From Glossina fuscipes (lineage: Eukaryota; Arthropoda; Insecta; Diptera; Glossinidae), in assembly GCF_014805625.2 (NCBI RefSeq), contig NW_023998422.1, positions 8,010,958-8,074,957 on the forward strand: 64,000 bases of DNA, written 5' to 3'. Positions 51,292 to 63,110 of the stretch are shown here, one piece after another (positions within the stretch are counted from its first letter, which is position 1; every line of letters starts with the position of its first letter). A program made the translations under genes and the position numbers. The notes under the pieces are model-generated. The model was given only the letters and a program-made list of their open reading frames with translations. It did no database searches and was not told the DNA's origin.

Positions 51292-54200
51292 AAAAAAAAA
51301 AAAAACGAAATTTTTAATTGTCAATGACGTTTCTTTGTAAGAGTAACAATGACAATAAAAAGTTGAAATATCTCTCATTAAAATATAATTTACGTCTGCT
51401 CATACGTATGTATATATATAAATAAAATTGAAAAATTGTAGGTGTTTGCTTTCAATCGCAACCAGGCAACTGGACTTATATCAAGCACATGTGTGTATGT
51501 ATAATTATTGATGACATAATTTCATTCATTTTCAACATAATAAAATATTTCAAACTTTTTGGAACGCAATTCGTATCATACGTGCATAGAGTACATTTTG
51601 TGTTTATTTTTTATTTTTTTTTATTTTATCTTTTTATTAATTTCGTCACATTCTTAACTTCCTGCTTACTTAGTAACAATTTTTAGAAAGGTTTCAGCTC
51701 ATTTTTTTTAATGTTTTTTTTTTTTTTGTTTATTTGTTTGTTCTTGCATTTATCAGTTATTCTGCTTATATAATATCTGCATATGTGTTAACGATTTATG
51801 TCAATAATTGGCTTGAAAGTAGCAGCGCAAGTGTGTTATTTAAGGAACACATGGTGGCTTAAACTCACTTTTTTTTCTCCTTTTCCTTAATTATCTGCAT
51901 AAATTTTGTTTCAAATACTAAGACAGCAAATAACTTAAGTTTAATACAACTTATGCTCAAGGTATATAATGATGATAAGATTACGTGTTTTCGATTATTC
52001 GAATTTTTGAATCTTCATTAGTTCTTGCAATTTTAATAAAATGCCTAATGAAACACAATTTAATCGGCAATCATTAATACTTAGTATCTGCTTCAGTTTT
52101 AGAGGATTTTCAGTTGGTAGCAAAAAAAAAATTACATCATGTCGAGGCATTACCTTAAGGCTTTTTGCTATAGCAAATCCTTTATATCGTTCTCTTGAGC
52201 TTTAAATATATTCTCTGACAAGGCAAACAACACTCGGTTTGCGGATCTATGATGAAAAACGAATACACTACGATAATTGAAATTGTAAAATATCGTGAAT
52301 GCAACCGGTCAGTCTTCTGTATCAACTCATGCTCCATGCTCATAATAAGCAGATCAAAAATATAGTTCCTGTTTGGAGACCTTCCAAGCCACCACGAAGA
52401 CAAAAATTCACCAATCAGGACATTGCTAACAACAACAGCTGCAACTGATGCCAGAAGACAGGCACATTGCGACGATAATATGATTGCTCCGCTTGATAAA
52501 GCCCACGACAAGGAGATAACAAGTAAACCTGAAAATGCGTGCTACCGTTAAAAGGGTGGCAAACAAGTAAAAGGGCGCGGTAGATAATCTTTAATATTTT
52601 GAAGGGGTAGTAAACCTTATATTCCTATTTATTTAAGAATTTTCCATCAAACTTATGCACTCTCCTCTTATGTAAGTCATGCAAAACATCTTATTAGGTG
52701 CTTACGTTAATTTTAATCATCGACTTCCGCACGTGAAAATGATAAAGCAATGGGAAATACCAGTACATGTAGAGAGTAAATTCGATGATATTGCTTTCCA
52801 GCTGTCCACTTAATACTATTGGGTTATGCAATGCATACAGACGCTAATCAGACGCAGCTGAAAGATGCATTTCAGACTTTGGTTGCTTTTGTTCCTTAAT
52901 TTGAAGAAATCTGAAATCGAAACCCATCAAACACTTTTAAAAGCTTTATGTGTAATGCTGATCAAACATATCTCAATTGTAGATTTTAATCTCACGGATT
53001 CGAGAGTGTAAATTATGAAATCTAAAGTTTTTCTTTCTGCTTAAAAATGATTTATTACCGTTAATTATCATTTTGACTGAAAGATATCAATCCCGCTGAG
53101 AATTAAATTATTGCACATATTACTTATTAAAATTATGCATAATATAAGGCTAACGCAACAAAGTTGCTCCGGAACGAATTGAAATAAATTGCTCTTCAAG
53201 AAATCAAAAGATTTAAGCCACAAACTCGTATTTCTACATATATAAATATTTATTATATTTTCATTCATTTAACATCGTAGTTTTGAAGTGTGTTGACTGT
53301 GGCACTGCCATTCTCTTTATAAAATGCAATTGTATGGAAGTTTACATATTCGCGATCAGCATATTTAGCACTACTCGGAGATCTTAGTCCATATTATCAT
53401 CAATGATTTAAGACTTGCAATAGATGCGGATTTGAAATTTAAATCAAGGTTGAGAAGAAAACCTCTTTGCCATATATATGCGCCTCAAACGCTTTATATT
53501 ATATCATGCGATTCAAAGGCGAAGGCAAATACAGTTCTCTCATATTTTAAATAAATTTTTCAATCGATTTAATTCAATTAATTTTATATCCATTTAGTAG
53601 TTAGGTCGCCTTCCAAGTTAAAGCAGTTAACCAATGTTTCTGCTGCAATGTGCTGCTTAAAATTGCGCAGCTAGATAGATAGTAGCAGCAGCAACAATAG
53701 CTATAGTGGGCAAAGAGATAGAAACTACTTTCCACTTTGCTATACCTTGAATGTGTTAAAACAAATTTCCTAAATACCCACGACGAACGATAAAATAATT
53801 TATAGAATACTGGAAAAAGAACAATTCTAATAAAAACCTCACCAGTCTTTCTCTAACATTAGGTTGGCTTTTTGTTTTTGTTAAACTAGTTTTTTGTTTT
53901 CCTTTCTTTATATACGGTATGTGTTAGTAATAAAAAAAAATGAAATTTAAATAAATTTATGACTGCAAGTGTTAAAGTCCAATCATCTGCATATAGATAT
54001 GTAGGAGATGGTTAAAAAAACGCGTAGACATTTTCTAACTAAAACATTTCTAATAACACCTACGGGTATTAGATTAATATAAAACTTTTCCAAATAGATT
54101 AAAAAGCAATCAAACAGACATTAAACCGGAAAAAGGCCAACCAACGTTTCAACCTTTTCAAAAGTTTTGTTTAGATAAAGCTGTATGCATGATCGCTCGA

Positions 54201-54590
54201 ATGCTATACAAAATAAATGTGCTGTCAAAAAAGTGTCAAGAATTATTACAATATAACATATATTATTTCAAGTCGTAAAATTTTCTATAATTTCATTCAA
54301 AGCGAGAGACTGTTGAGGCAAGACTTTACGCCAAACTTGTAACTCACTCAGCAGTCAAACACTGAATTTTTTCCTCGAAATTCTTTCGTGGCTACACGCG
54401 ATTACATCCGCTGAGCAAGTTATTTAGTTTCTTTTGTTTGAAAATTTCAATCAAAATGTCTTTCCCCAGAATACAGGGAGAAATGTTTTTTTTTTTCTCT
54501 CAGAAAAAATAGTGCGAAAGCAGCTACAGATCTATATGATTTTGAGTTTTCATCGTAATTTTGTTTCGACTGACATTTGCTTAACCGAAC
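51292..54590. other. Intronic stretch between the 167 bp duplication and the satellite array
   Basis: No gene recognised. A 109-codon minus-strand frame (52511-52182) has a hydrophobic start but matches nothing I know. Confidence 0.45.
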
Positions 54591-55442
54591 GACGTTGCTG
54601 GCCAAGCCAGCCTCCGAACTTGGACAACTTTAAGAATTTTCCTCTCTAGTTCATACATTCTTATGGGCTCCTCCATGATTAGCGTCAGTCGTCTCTGTAG
54701 GCTTCTAAAGATATTGAGGGACTTCGCTTATGATATTCCTTTAGAAATATCGAAATTGTTTTTGTTCGTAATCGAACGACGTTGCTGGGCAAACCAATTT
54801 CCAAACTCGGACGATTTTTACGACTCTTTACTTTATACACTCTTAAGAGCTCCTTTCTGGTGCGCCTACGATTGGCGTCATTCGTCTCTATAGACCTCTA
54901 GAGGTATTGAGGGACTTCGCTTATGATATTCCTTTAGAAATATCGAAATTGTTTTTGCTCCTAATCAAACGACGTTGCTGGGCAGAACACTCTCCAGACT
55001 CGGACGAATTTTCCTCTTTACTTCATACATTCGCAAGGGCTGCTGGCCCCGTGATTACCCTAAGTCCCCTTTCTTCGAAGATGTTGAGAGGGAGACTTCG
55101 CATATGATATTCCTTTAGAAATATCGAAATTGTTTTTGCTCCTAATCAAATGACGTCGTTGGGCAAACCAATTTCCAAACTCGGACGATTTTTACGACTC
55201 TTCACTTCGTACATTCTCAAGGGCTTTTTTATAATCGGCTCATGGTTGGTTTTTGTTCGTGATCGAACGACGTTGCTGGCCAAACCACTCTCCAGACCCG
55301 GACGCATTTTCCTCTTCACTTCATACATTCTCAAGGGCTCCTTAACGATGGCCCCTTGATTACCCTAAGTCCCCTTTCTTTGAAGATGTTGAGAGGGAGA
55401 CTTGGCATATGATATTCCTTTAGAAATATCGAAATTGTTTTT
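54591..55442 (+). repeat. Satellite-like tandem array, about 4.6 units of 180-190 bp
   Basis: The landmark GACGTTGCTGG recurs at 54591, 54778, 54971, 55152 (GACGTCGTTGG) and 55269, giving spacings of 187, 193, 181 and 117. A second landmark, GATATTCCTTTAGAAATATC, recurs at 54732, 54925, 55106 and 55411. The 55152 unit lacks this second box, which explains the short spacing. Units are roughly 80-90% alike by eye. Repeated peptides appear in both strands, as expected of any tandem repeat, and no frame stays open through the array. Confidence 0.85.
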
Positions 55443-57632
55443 CGCTTACACGTCCAAGGGCCAGTAATATTAAAATATGGATGCGATTTGAAAAATGACA
55501 GCCCTTGTAAAGAGTTTAGTGTAGAGTTTAGTCTAACCTTAGGAATGAAGAGACGACATCTCCTGATAGTCTTTTGACAGGAAATAAAACAATTAAACAA
55601 TTGTTATTATTCTTTGGCATCTGGCTAAGTGAAATGAAATTAATATTAATTTTAAATTAAAAGCTTTTACATAAGAGACAATAAATTCTTTGCATTTTTT
55701 TTTTTTGTTTATATATTTTTTATGTTTTATTTTTATTTCCCCAATATTTGCTGTCTGCCTCTAGATATTTCTCTTTTCTTTTATTTATTTTTTTTGCATT
55801 TTTCCTATATGCACACGTTAAAAGTTAAGTTATTTCAATTTAGTTTATAGATAAATGTTAAAGTGTTTGTTTAACTGTTAACTCAATTTATTGTAGAGAA
55901 GTGAAAGACATCTACGGCTACCTACTAAAGTACCAACAAACACCAAGAAGAACGTTAAACAAATACTATATGTATGTATATGTGTATGCCTTCTAATGGA
56001 CCAGAAATAACACTTGTAATCCTCAACCATTGACCAACGAATACGTTTATCATATTATGTGGCATTTGGCACAAGTGCTTTTGCTTGCTCTTGTTTTTCA
56101 AATGCTTTTATATAACTCATGTTCCTTATTCCATTCATTTCTTGTCTTCACTTCAAATGTCAGACTCGAGACCGGTAACTATACTTCTTAAGCAATTTAA
56201 AAGCATGTATGCATCAAGAAATGCAGCTAATTCTAGTGGGTATTAGACGAATAGACGAATATTAAATAAAAGAAAAACGTTACTCTTATGTGTTAATATG
56301 TGTGCGGGAAAGAGAATGGAAAGATAAGTGATAGTATTATAACGAATGTAACGGAATAGTGTGTGTTCGCGTCAAATATTTCCAAGATTGATAGATGGTA
56401 TAATATAACTTGACTTTTGTCTCCTTACACTCTTGCCACAAGGCAAAGCACGTTGAATGTGTCACAGATCTTTAAATTGCGATTAACGCGTATAGCGACA
56501 TCAATGCCATTATCGAAATCAGGATTAAAAATCATGCAAAGCAAACTTTTTAGGGCAGACAGACAAACTTATTGATTTTCATTAGCTTCGGAAAGCTAAG
56601 AATTTCCGAATAAAATTGAATTAATGGCTTACTATAATTCGAGGTAAAATAGGCTTTCATTTCTTACAATTTCAAGTAGCTCAACGGGAAACTACCGGAG
56701 TCTAGTTACTGGAAGTTCATACAATCCTCTTCTTCAGTGTCTGTAAACATACTTCAAAAGAATCTGGTCTAAGAATCGAAGAACCGATATTCGGAGCGTA
56801 TTCACACTGCTTATATTCGTTCAAAATTTGAATCTAACTCGCATATGGGTGGCGAGAGTCTCCGCATCTTGCTTGGACATGCTTGAAGGCATATAACAAA
56901 AGGCTCAAGTACTCATGGGTGAGATAACTCCGACCATAGGTAATGTGGGGTGTTTGGTGTGTATACACAGACACATCCAGTCCAAGTGTCCTATAGAGGT
57001 AAAAGCGGTATGTCCAAGTCTAACCAAGTCTTTTACGAGGACCACAAGAGTTTCTCAGTGTCCTGGAATTGTCTGCATATTGCATGACACACTACCGCGA
57101 CCCGCCATTCTTCAACCACACTCGTCGCTTTTGAAACAACCTGCCAGCAATGATTTTTCCCACCATGTTGCCTGCCGGCTCTTTTATTAAGTCAAACACT
57201 TCTTCATACTTCGAATGTGTTTCAAGTTGATTTTTAAACATAGTGTACAGTAATCTAACCGTAATCTGCAGCATTTACCATTAAGGCTTGTTACTTTTTA
57301 GCTTTATATCGTAAGTTTCATGAACATTGTTTTTTACGAAGTCTTCGATGGATATGTACATGCAAGGGTTGCAAGCAGACTAATAAAGTTAGTAGACTAT
57401 ACGCTTTAATTGATGCCTTTACAGAGTTTGTTGCTTAAGTCTTTTGTTTGAAACTTCATATACTGCAAACTTCATTCATATATGTAGACATTAAATAAAA
57501 ATTTGAATTTAAAATATATATATTGAACTTGTCATAGTTCCCTTGAAATTGTGTCGTACTTTGTGATATTTCTATTTTTAAGGTTTTTATTTTTATTTTA
57601 ATTTTTTTTTTTTATTTATTTTTTTTGATATT
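55443..57632. other. Intronic stretch with one possible exon
   Basis: An acceptor-like TTATTGTAG at 55896 is followed by 74 bases open in two frames before a GTATGT at 55972. The rest, including overlapping frames at 56915-57274, is unassigned. Confidence 0.4.
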
Positions 57633-57830
57633 ATGGGTTTGCTACGTAAAATTGAGCTTGTTTTGCTTTTCTCGACGAGCACGCGTAGGTGTTCATTATT
57701 ATTATTATTCCTTGAATTTGTTTTGTGTTCTTACATATGTGTCATATTATTATTTTTGTTGTTATTGCTTTTTTATAAGCCACATATCATTAATTTCAAA
57801 TTCAATATCATTTCAAATGTAATCTCTTAA
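57633..57830 (+). CDS. Candidate 65-residue hydrophobic small ORF
   Basis: The ORF begins MGLLRKIELVLLFSTSTRRC and continues with two strongly hydrophobic stretches (about residues 21-32 and 35-49), ending eight bases before the ATG at 57838. The first 20 codons include a GC-rich patch (CTCGACGAGCACGCGTAGG) unlike the surrounding AT-rich DNA. Much of the rest comes from TTA/TTG-type simple repeats that yield Leu and Phe by chance. It could be a small membrane protein or simply a leader of the downstream small gene. Coding status is doubtful. Confidence 0.2.
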   Translation: MGLLRKIELVLLFSTSTRRCSLLLLFLEFVLCSYICVILLFLLLLLFYKPHIINFKFNIISNVIS

Positions 57831-57837
57831 CTACGAC

Positions 57838-57928
57838 ATGAAAATAAACGAAAACGAAAATGTAAACAAAAATTACGTAGATATGGTATCGGCTTCGGTG
57901 GGAGATAACGTCATACGTCTATTAAAAG
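57838..57928 (+). CDS. Candidate small gene, exon 1 (residues 1-30 of 47)
   Basis: The ATG at 57838 has a purine at -3 and an in-frame TAA at 57820 with no acceptor between, so this is the likely start. It opens 30 codons of mixed composition: Asn/Glu/Lys-rich for the first 12 residues, then YVDMVSASVGDNVIRLLK, which looks amphipathic. The reading stops after the first base of codon 31 at AAAAG|GTATTA, a permissible but weak donor. A strong acceptor 244 bases later restores an open frame in the same phase. The family is not recognised; helical small subunits of protein complexes often look like this. It lies on the same strand as the host gene, inside its putative intron. If unspliced, the frame instead runs to 58047 and ends in a hydrophobic segment of simple-repeat origin. 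Confidence 0.4.
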
Positions 57929-58172
57929 GTATTAAAATACTGTCAAATGACATATTCCATTTAATATTTTTTATTGTTGTTGTTATTGCTGCTTTTGAAA
58001 TAATAAAACAAACAAACAAACCCAAAGTGGTTACTTACTGTTTATAATATTTAAAAAAAAAGTTTTGCGGTTTTTTTTTTTTTCATTTATTTATTGACTT
58101 TTTGTTTTTTGTTCTTTGCTCTCTTGTTATCTAATTTTTTTCACCTTGTTGTTTACTTTCTACACTTTGCAG

Positions 58173-58225
58173 ATGTCGGCTCCTTTTTAGAAATGAATGA
58201 AAAGATTAAAAAAGCAAACAAATAA
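58173..58225 (+). CDS. Candidate small gene, exon 2 (residues 31-47) and stop
   Basis: A long pyrimidine-rich tract ends TTTGCAG at 58172, the best acceptor in this part of the window. Joined in phase 1 to 57928 it gives DVGSFLEMNEKIKKANK and then TAA at 58223-58225. The combined 47-residue product would be mainly helical, charged at both ends and without a signal peptide. The same phase would also fit the donor at 36281, so this could instead be a terminal exon of the larger gene. No canonical AATAAA follows closely (only AATAAG near 58220), which weakens the case. Confidence 0.4.
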
Positions 58226-60224
58226 GCAAAAAGCAAAGTCATACCAGACTGAAAGTGAAATTCGGATAACACCGACTAAGATCAATCAATGTACGAAAAT
58301 CGCACAGAAATTAGTTAACATTAGTTATGCGCCAGGTTTCAGTATTTAATTTCAATCTATCAAAATCATAGAAAAATCATTGTTAGGTGGACGGACAGAC
58401 AATTCATTGGACAGCCGCATAGACGAACAAATGGAGGGATAGGGAGGATTAGCTTGACTCAGAATGCCATACTAGGAGAGTTGAGCACGATGTAAATGAA
58501 ACGAAGTCACCAACAGTTTTCTGAATTCTTGTCAAAGCAAAAGCCTTGAGAAGAGCCTTGGTCTTATCGCATTCCACCTGACAGTCGCATTGTCCAATTT
58601 CTGATGTATAGATACCCAGTTTTTTTGAACGTTACTAGCGAATTGATAAAATTAGTTTGCTCTCATCCCTCGGTAGTTGATGAAATGTTGCTTAACTTGC
58701 TTGCTATAAAATTAAAAGTCATGTAAAGCAAACAACTTCATTTATCAAATATGGTATCTATCTGTATAATCATTTTTTTAATAATTGCGCGATTTTCTTG
58801 TTGAATCATTAGCGCAACAGCACAAAATGAGTTCATTCATAATCGAATATTGCCACGGAAGCTTACTAAGTTTGCTAAAAGTCTCTAATGTTTTGAAATA
58901 CAGTTCGCAAACTCATTGAACTTATGCGACTTTTGATCAGGTGACGTAAGTAACTTCCCTTATGCCTTTGGCCATCTTCGCTCGTCTTTTAAAGCTACGT
59001 TCACATTTTTAAGATTTCGTCCAGGATAGTGAACTTCATGTAAACTTGTCTGTCAGTCAAGTCATGTTTTAAAATCCGGTCAGCGGATTAATAGATTTAT
59101 TCATTGTTGGTATAGATGTGATGGTGCTTAACATTTTCATTTTCGATGTTTTCTTTTGAAGGACTCTTGGGATATTTTCGACTATGAGTGTTAGTCTGTC
59201 GTTCTTTTAAAATATAATCTTGCAACAGAGATTTACGCAGCACAATGGGGCTTTAATTCATTCGCCCCTTATCTGGTATTTATTAATGTTTTCCAAGATG
59301 AACTGTCTAAACAGGTTGCCTCTATACACAAGGTAGGGGGAGTAATGATTGTATTCACTTCTCTGCTCGCAGCACGCATGTCATAGTCGACACTCGGATA
59401 TAAGACACTTTTCAATTTTCCAAAAGCGTAGTAAAAAGTTTGCTATACATGCGAGCTATATATATATATATATATAAGAAACTTTCTTTCTTACTCTTAA
59501 GATCTCGATAAGCATCTAAGATATTGCGATAATGGCCTCCACTAGAAATCTTTCAAAGTACTTGCTAATAGTGGTAACTACTACCCCTTTAATCATCATT
59601 GGTGACGCTCAAGGTAGTGGATGCACAAAAAGGATGGGGTTACATCATATCGCAAAGTTGCAAGAGATAGCTGATATTCCGAAAAGATCAAATAGCACTA
59701 TATTCATGTTCAGTATTCCATGATATTTTGGTTATGAGAAACATATTGATTCGGAGCATTGGGAAAATTCGGATGTGTTGAAGTTCGGTTTGCTGTCCGA
59801 TCGACTCTAAACGAGTATTCATCTCATTGCAAATCTCAAAAGGAAGCTTCAGAGAGAAAAAAAAAAAAGATTTCAATCGAGTGATAAAGTCATTGCGGTA
59901 ACTTGAACGCATTTTGTGCATCTTAGCAAATACTTTTATAAAGTAATTGTCAAGGTATTAGAGAAGCCTTAAGCTACCTACATCGCCAAAATCGAAAAAA
60001 ACTATTTCCTACTTAGCCCCAAGGCTTTCTGACACATTGTAAGATTGTGAATCGAGTTACATATTGCGTTCTGCATGTTTACTCACTTGTTTTGATTAAT
60101 CGATAGCCACTCAATGTCCACTTCTCCCTCTACACTCTTTTCTCCCATCTGTCAATCATGCTACCCGTGTGTCTGTCTCTTCCATGATCTTTAGCCGTAA
60201 TCATAGTCGGAAAAGGCTTAATAT

Positions 60225-60320
60225 TTATTGATTGGACGTCCCTCTCTCTCCCCTCTCTTCTTTTCCTCACCATAAACGTGCGATACGAATAGAGGACAGC
60301 CCCTGAATGATTGGTCATTT
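60225..60320 (+). repeat. Dispersed repeat E, copy 2
   Basis: The partner of 49690-49835, in the same orientation and with the same order of a CT-rich block, a CACGAATAG-like block and CCTGAATGATT. Unassigned. Confidence 0.4.
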
Positions 60321-62165
60321 AGTAAAAGAGACAAAGCTAATTAACTTTCTGACCTTTGAGCTTTGAGCCGGCAGCTGTGTACCGATGTATCACCGGGTCA
60401 CTAAGCATCATTTTCTAGGAATAATTCCTAAGCTGAACTGAAGCTTGAAGCTGAGGTTGATATGAGGCTTTCATGGCGAAGTTAAAAACTTTTTTTTTGT
60501 ATATAAAGTGATAAAGTGAAGTGACAAAAAAAGAAGAAGTAAATAAATAAACGAAAGTCCCTTTCTGAAAAAAAAAAAACAAACTTTATTTCGAGGCTTG
60601 ATGTCACGTGCTTTCCAGCCATAGTTTCTTTTCTGTCTAATGATAATAAAATATTTTCTTAAAAAAGTTTTAAGCAAAAACTTAAGCAAAAGCGAAAAGT
60701 GTCTTTCTTTTTGTTTTTGTTTTTTTGGAAAAGCGTGTCAGTATAAAGCCTAGAAACCTATAAGCTCGTAACAGAGTGGATCGACTGTGTTACATCTGTA
60801 CTGAAACATTCTACTTGAATGCACTTCGATGGCATATTGTAATAATGCCATAGCTATAGCGTTTGTATCACATGTGCTACGCAATAGGATGTTTATCCTT
60901 GAGTATCAGGTTACATTTACAGTAAGCCAGTTATATACAAATAATTTTTGCTTGCTATCGTTTCTAATCTATATATATATACTTAAGATTAACACGTAAA
61001 AGTGTATAGTGATGATGAAGATATGATCTGAACCGAATATAAATTCTTATGAATCCCCTTTCATCATAAAAATTTTTGCTTAATTTTAAGCATTTATCGT
61101 TGAGTTAATTCAAAGTGGTTCGGCTTTTCACGTTCATCATTTTTTCATTTCCTTTTGTGTAATCGTTGGCAATAAAACCACTTTTATATATAATTATATA
61201 AAACACCTGTTTGCATAATTCTCACATTTCTTATACATATACATATATAGGAAAAAAATAATAAAAATAAATAAAAAAATGAATAAAAGCGAGTTCTCTT
61301 CTGAAATTATTAAAAGGAATTTTTCTTCGTTCTTATTCTTTATGTTCTTGATTATTTAACACAATTTAACGGATTTCGAACAACAACAATAACAATTTTC
61401 TGTTAATTGCTAATAACAGTTCATTGGTTAATTTTGCTTTATTGCTTACCGCTATTAAACTAATTTTAATAATTCAGAAAAATAATCATATTTTGTTCGC
61501 CATTCTTATATATATATGCTTAACAATTGCTCTATGCACCTGCGTTTCTAATTGTGAATTCATAGCAAAGCAAAATAAAACGAAAAAAAAAAGTTAAGTA
61601 AAAGATTTCAAGTGAAATATGAAATAACTATATAGAGAGAGAGAGAGTATGTAATAAATCTTTGAATGTTATATTATATTGAACCACCGCCTAGTGTTAT
61701 GCCATACAACGGTTTTGCTTGCTTGCTTTATGCTTTAATTCAAATCAAATTATGATTTAAGCAATGAGTATTTCTTTCTTGTATAAAACACAATAACAAT
61801 TGAAATTAAAAAAAAAACAGATAAAACAGAAAAAAATGTTTTTTATTTCCGGTTATTTAAAGAAAGAAATCATTAGGAATTTCGAGTAAAAACTTTTCAT
61901 TAAGTAAACGGACGGAGTACGAATGATCGTTTGACTGATGTGTTTACGTCGATTTGCAAGGTTGTTAGGTGTGTAAATATGTCAACGTTGTTAAAATGCT
62001 AATTCGTGTGTGCCGACATTTTAATGTGAATTTTTTAAGGGTTTGTTAAATTTGTCATACCGTTTGTAAGAATTTCGAAACACCTTAAGTAAATAGATAT
62101 TTGTTCTTAACACACAGAGGCGATCTATTAACGACAAAGTTATGTTGATGTCTGTCTATTTAATT

Positions 62166-62199
62166 GTGTGTGTGTGTGTATGTGTGTGTGTGTGTGTAG
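62166..62199 (+). repeat. (TG)n microsatellite
   Basis: TG repeats with one TATG interruption, 120 bases before the reverse-transcriptase fragment. Confidence 0.85.
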
Positions 62200-62314
62200 A
62201 TGTGTTTTTAAGATGGAAAAACATCGGCAGGCGCAGTACGAGACTTTAAACCGTTAAAAACCACTTATCCCCTATCCCGTTGCAGGACCGTTTGGGTATA
62301 CCTTCGCACCTTCG

Positions 62315-63110
62315 TTAAGCACTACTTAAGAGCCTACGTTGTCGTTTCGCCTTTCTTTGTTCTTTAATTATGTTTGCGACGGACACTCCTACCGCCCGCC
62401 ATATTTTTAGATTGTTGGGGAGAGGAGACTCTCCGATTTCCATCTGTTGTCTTTGTCGTTTGTTATTGTATTTCGGGGAGATAAAGAACACGTGTTTAGC
62501 ATCTTCAAGGCGCTTGCAAAAGATACAATAAGGGTCCTGCTTCATTTTAACTCTACGTAAGTATGTTCTAAAATCAAAGTCAACCGAACCTTCCTGCCTA
62601 TTGAATCAAGGCCGTAGATCTAGTATGACTCCATCTACCCCTGCTCGCCCTTCTCCATCGCTCCAGCCAATTTTCCACTAGTCGGCGTTTTGCTCGCTGC
62701 TTAGCCGCATCAACCGGCAGGCATTGCAGTTCAGTTCTATACGGCAGACTCTTCTTTAGCTCGCAGGTCGATTGTTATTATAACAGCGATGCCGCCGCCG
62801 TACGATATGCGGCGAAAACCCTCAGAGCACCGAGCAGATATGCTATTTAGGTGCTCACACGAAAGAGTCATCAGCTTTCTGCGGTCTTGCCTAGGGGCCT
62901 ACAAGTTCTATAAGTAAGCACCTTAGCGACTTTGCTGCTTCCGCTGCTTTCTCACCGTTGTACTGCACATGTCATTTATATGATAGTCTGCAGTGTGCAT
63001 AACATTCCATAGAATGGGGTTTAGGATTCGTGAGGTACCCCTCCAGTGATCAGTCCTTCTATGCATCCTTTTTCTATTTGGTAACGAAGTTTCCTGCCAA
63101 TACATGTGTG
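62315..63110 (-). mobile_element. Degenerate non-LTR retrotransposon fragment (reverse transcriptase 3' part and C-terminus)
   Basis: Read on the minus strand, pieces in shifting frames match the order of a Jockey/R1/I-type ORF2. The box usually seen as GVPQGSxLGPxLWN appears as GTSRILNPILWNVM (62998-63043). The catalytic box YADDIAVI appears as YGGGIAVII (62776-62802). A basic WLERWRR/RGRWSHT linker follows, then QEGSVDFDFRTYLRRVK (62546-62596). The C-terminal zinc knuckle follows (Cys7, Cys10, His18 of the piece starting at 62545), with the expected last Cys replaced by Ser23. The protein ends at 62315. The segment is clearly GC-richer than its surroundings. Stops, frameshifts and loss of the catalytic aspartates show it is dead. 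The exact clade is not resolved. Confidence 0.7.

Larger units (their letters stand above)
58226..62314. other. Intronic stretch, no gene recognised
   Basis: Contains repeat E copy 2, a CTGTC/GGACAG-type remnant near 58390, TA and GA microsatellites and the TG run. Nothing else stands out. Confidence 0.5.

Noticed and set aside
52182..52511. 109-codon minus-strand frame with a hydrophobic start
   Set aside because: No recognisable family, no splice context, and the opposite strand is also open; left unassigned.
54434..55359. Repeated peptides in several frames across the satellite array
   Set aside because: Any tandem DNA repeat yields repeated peptides; every frame is broken between units.
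56915..57274. Overlapping frames on both strands
   Set aside because: No motif recognised and mutual overlap; kept only as unassigned.
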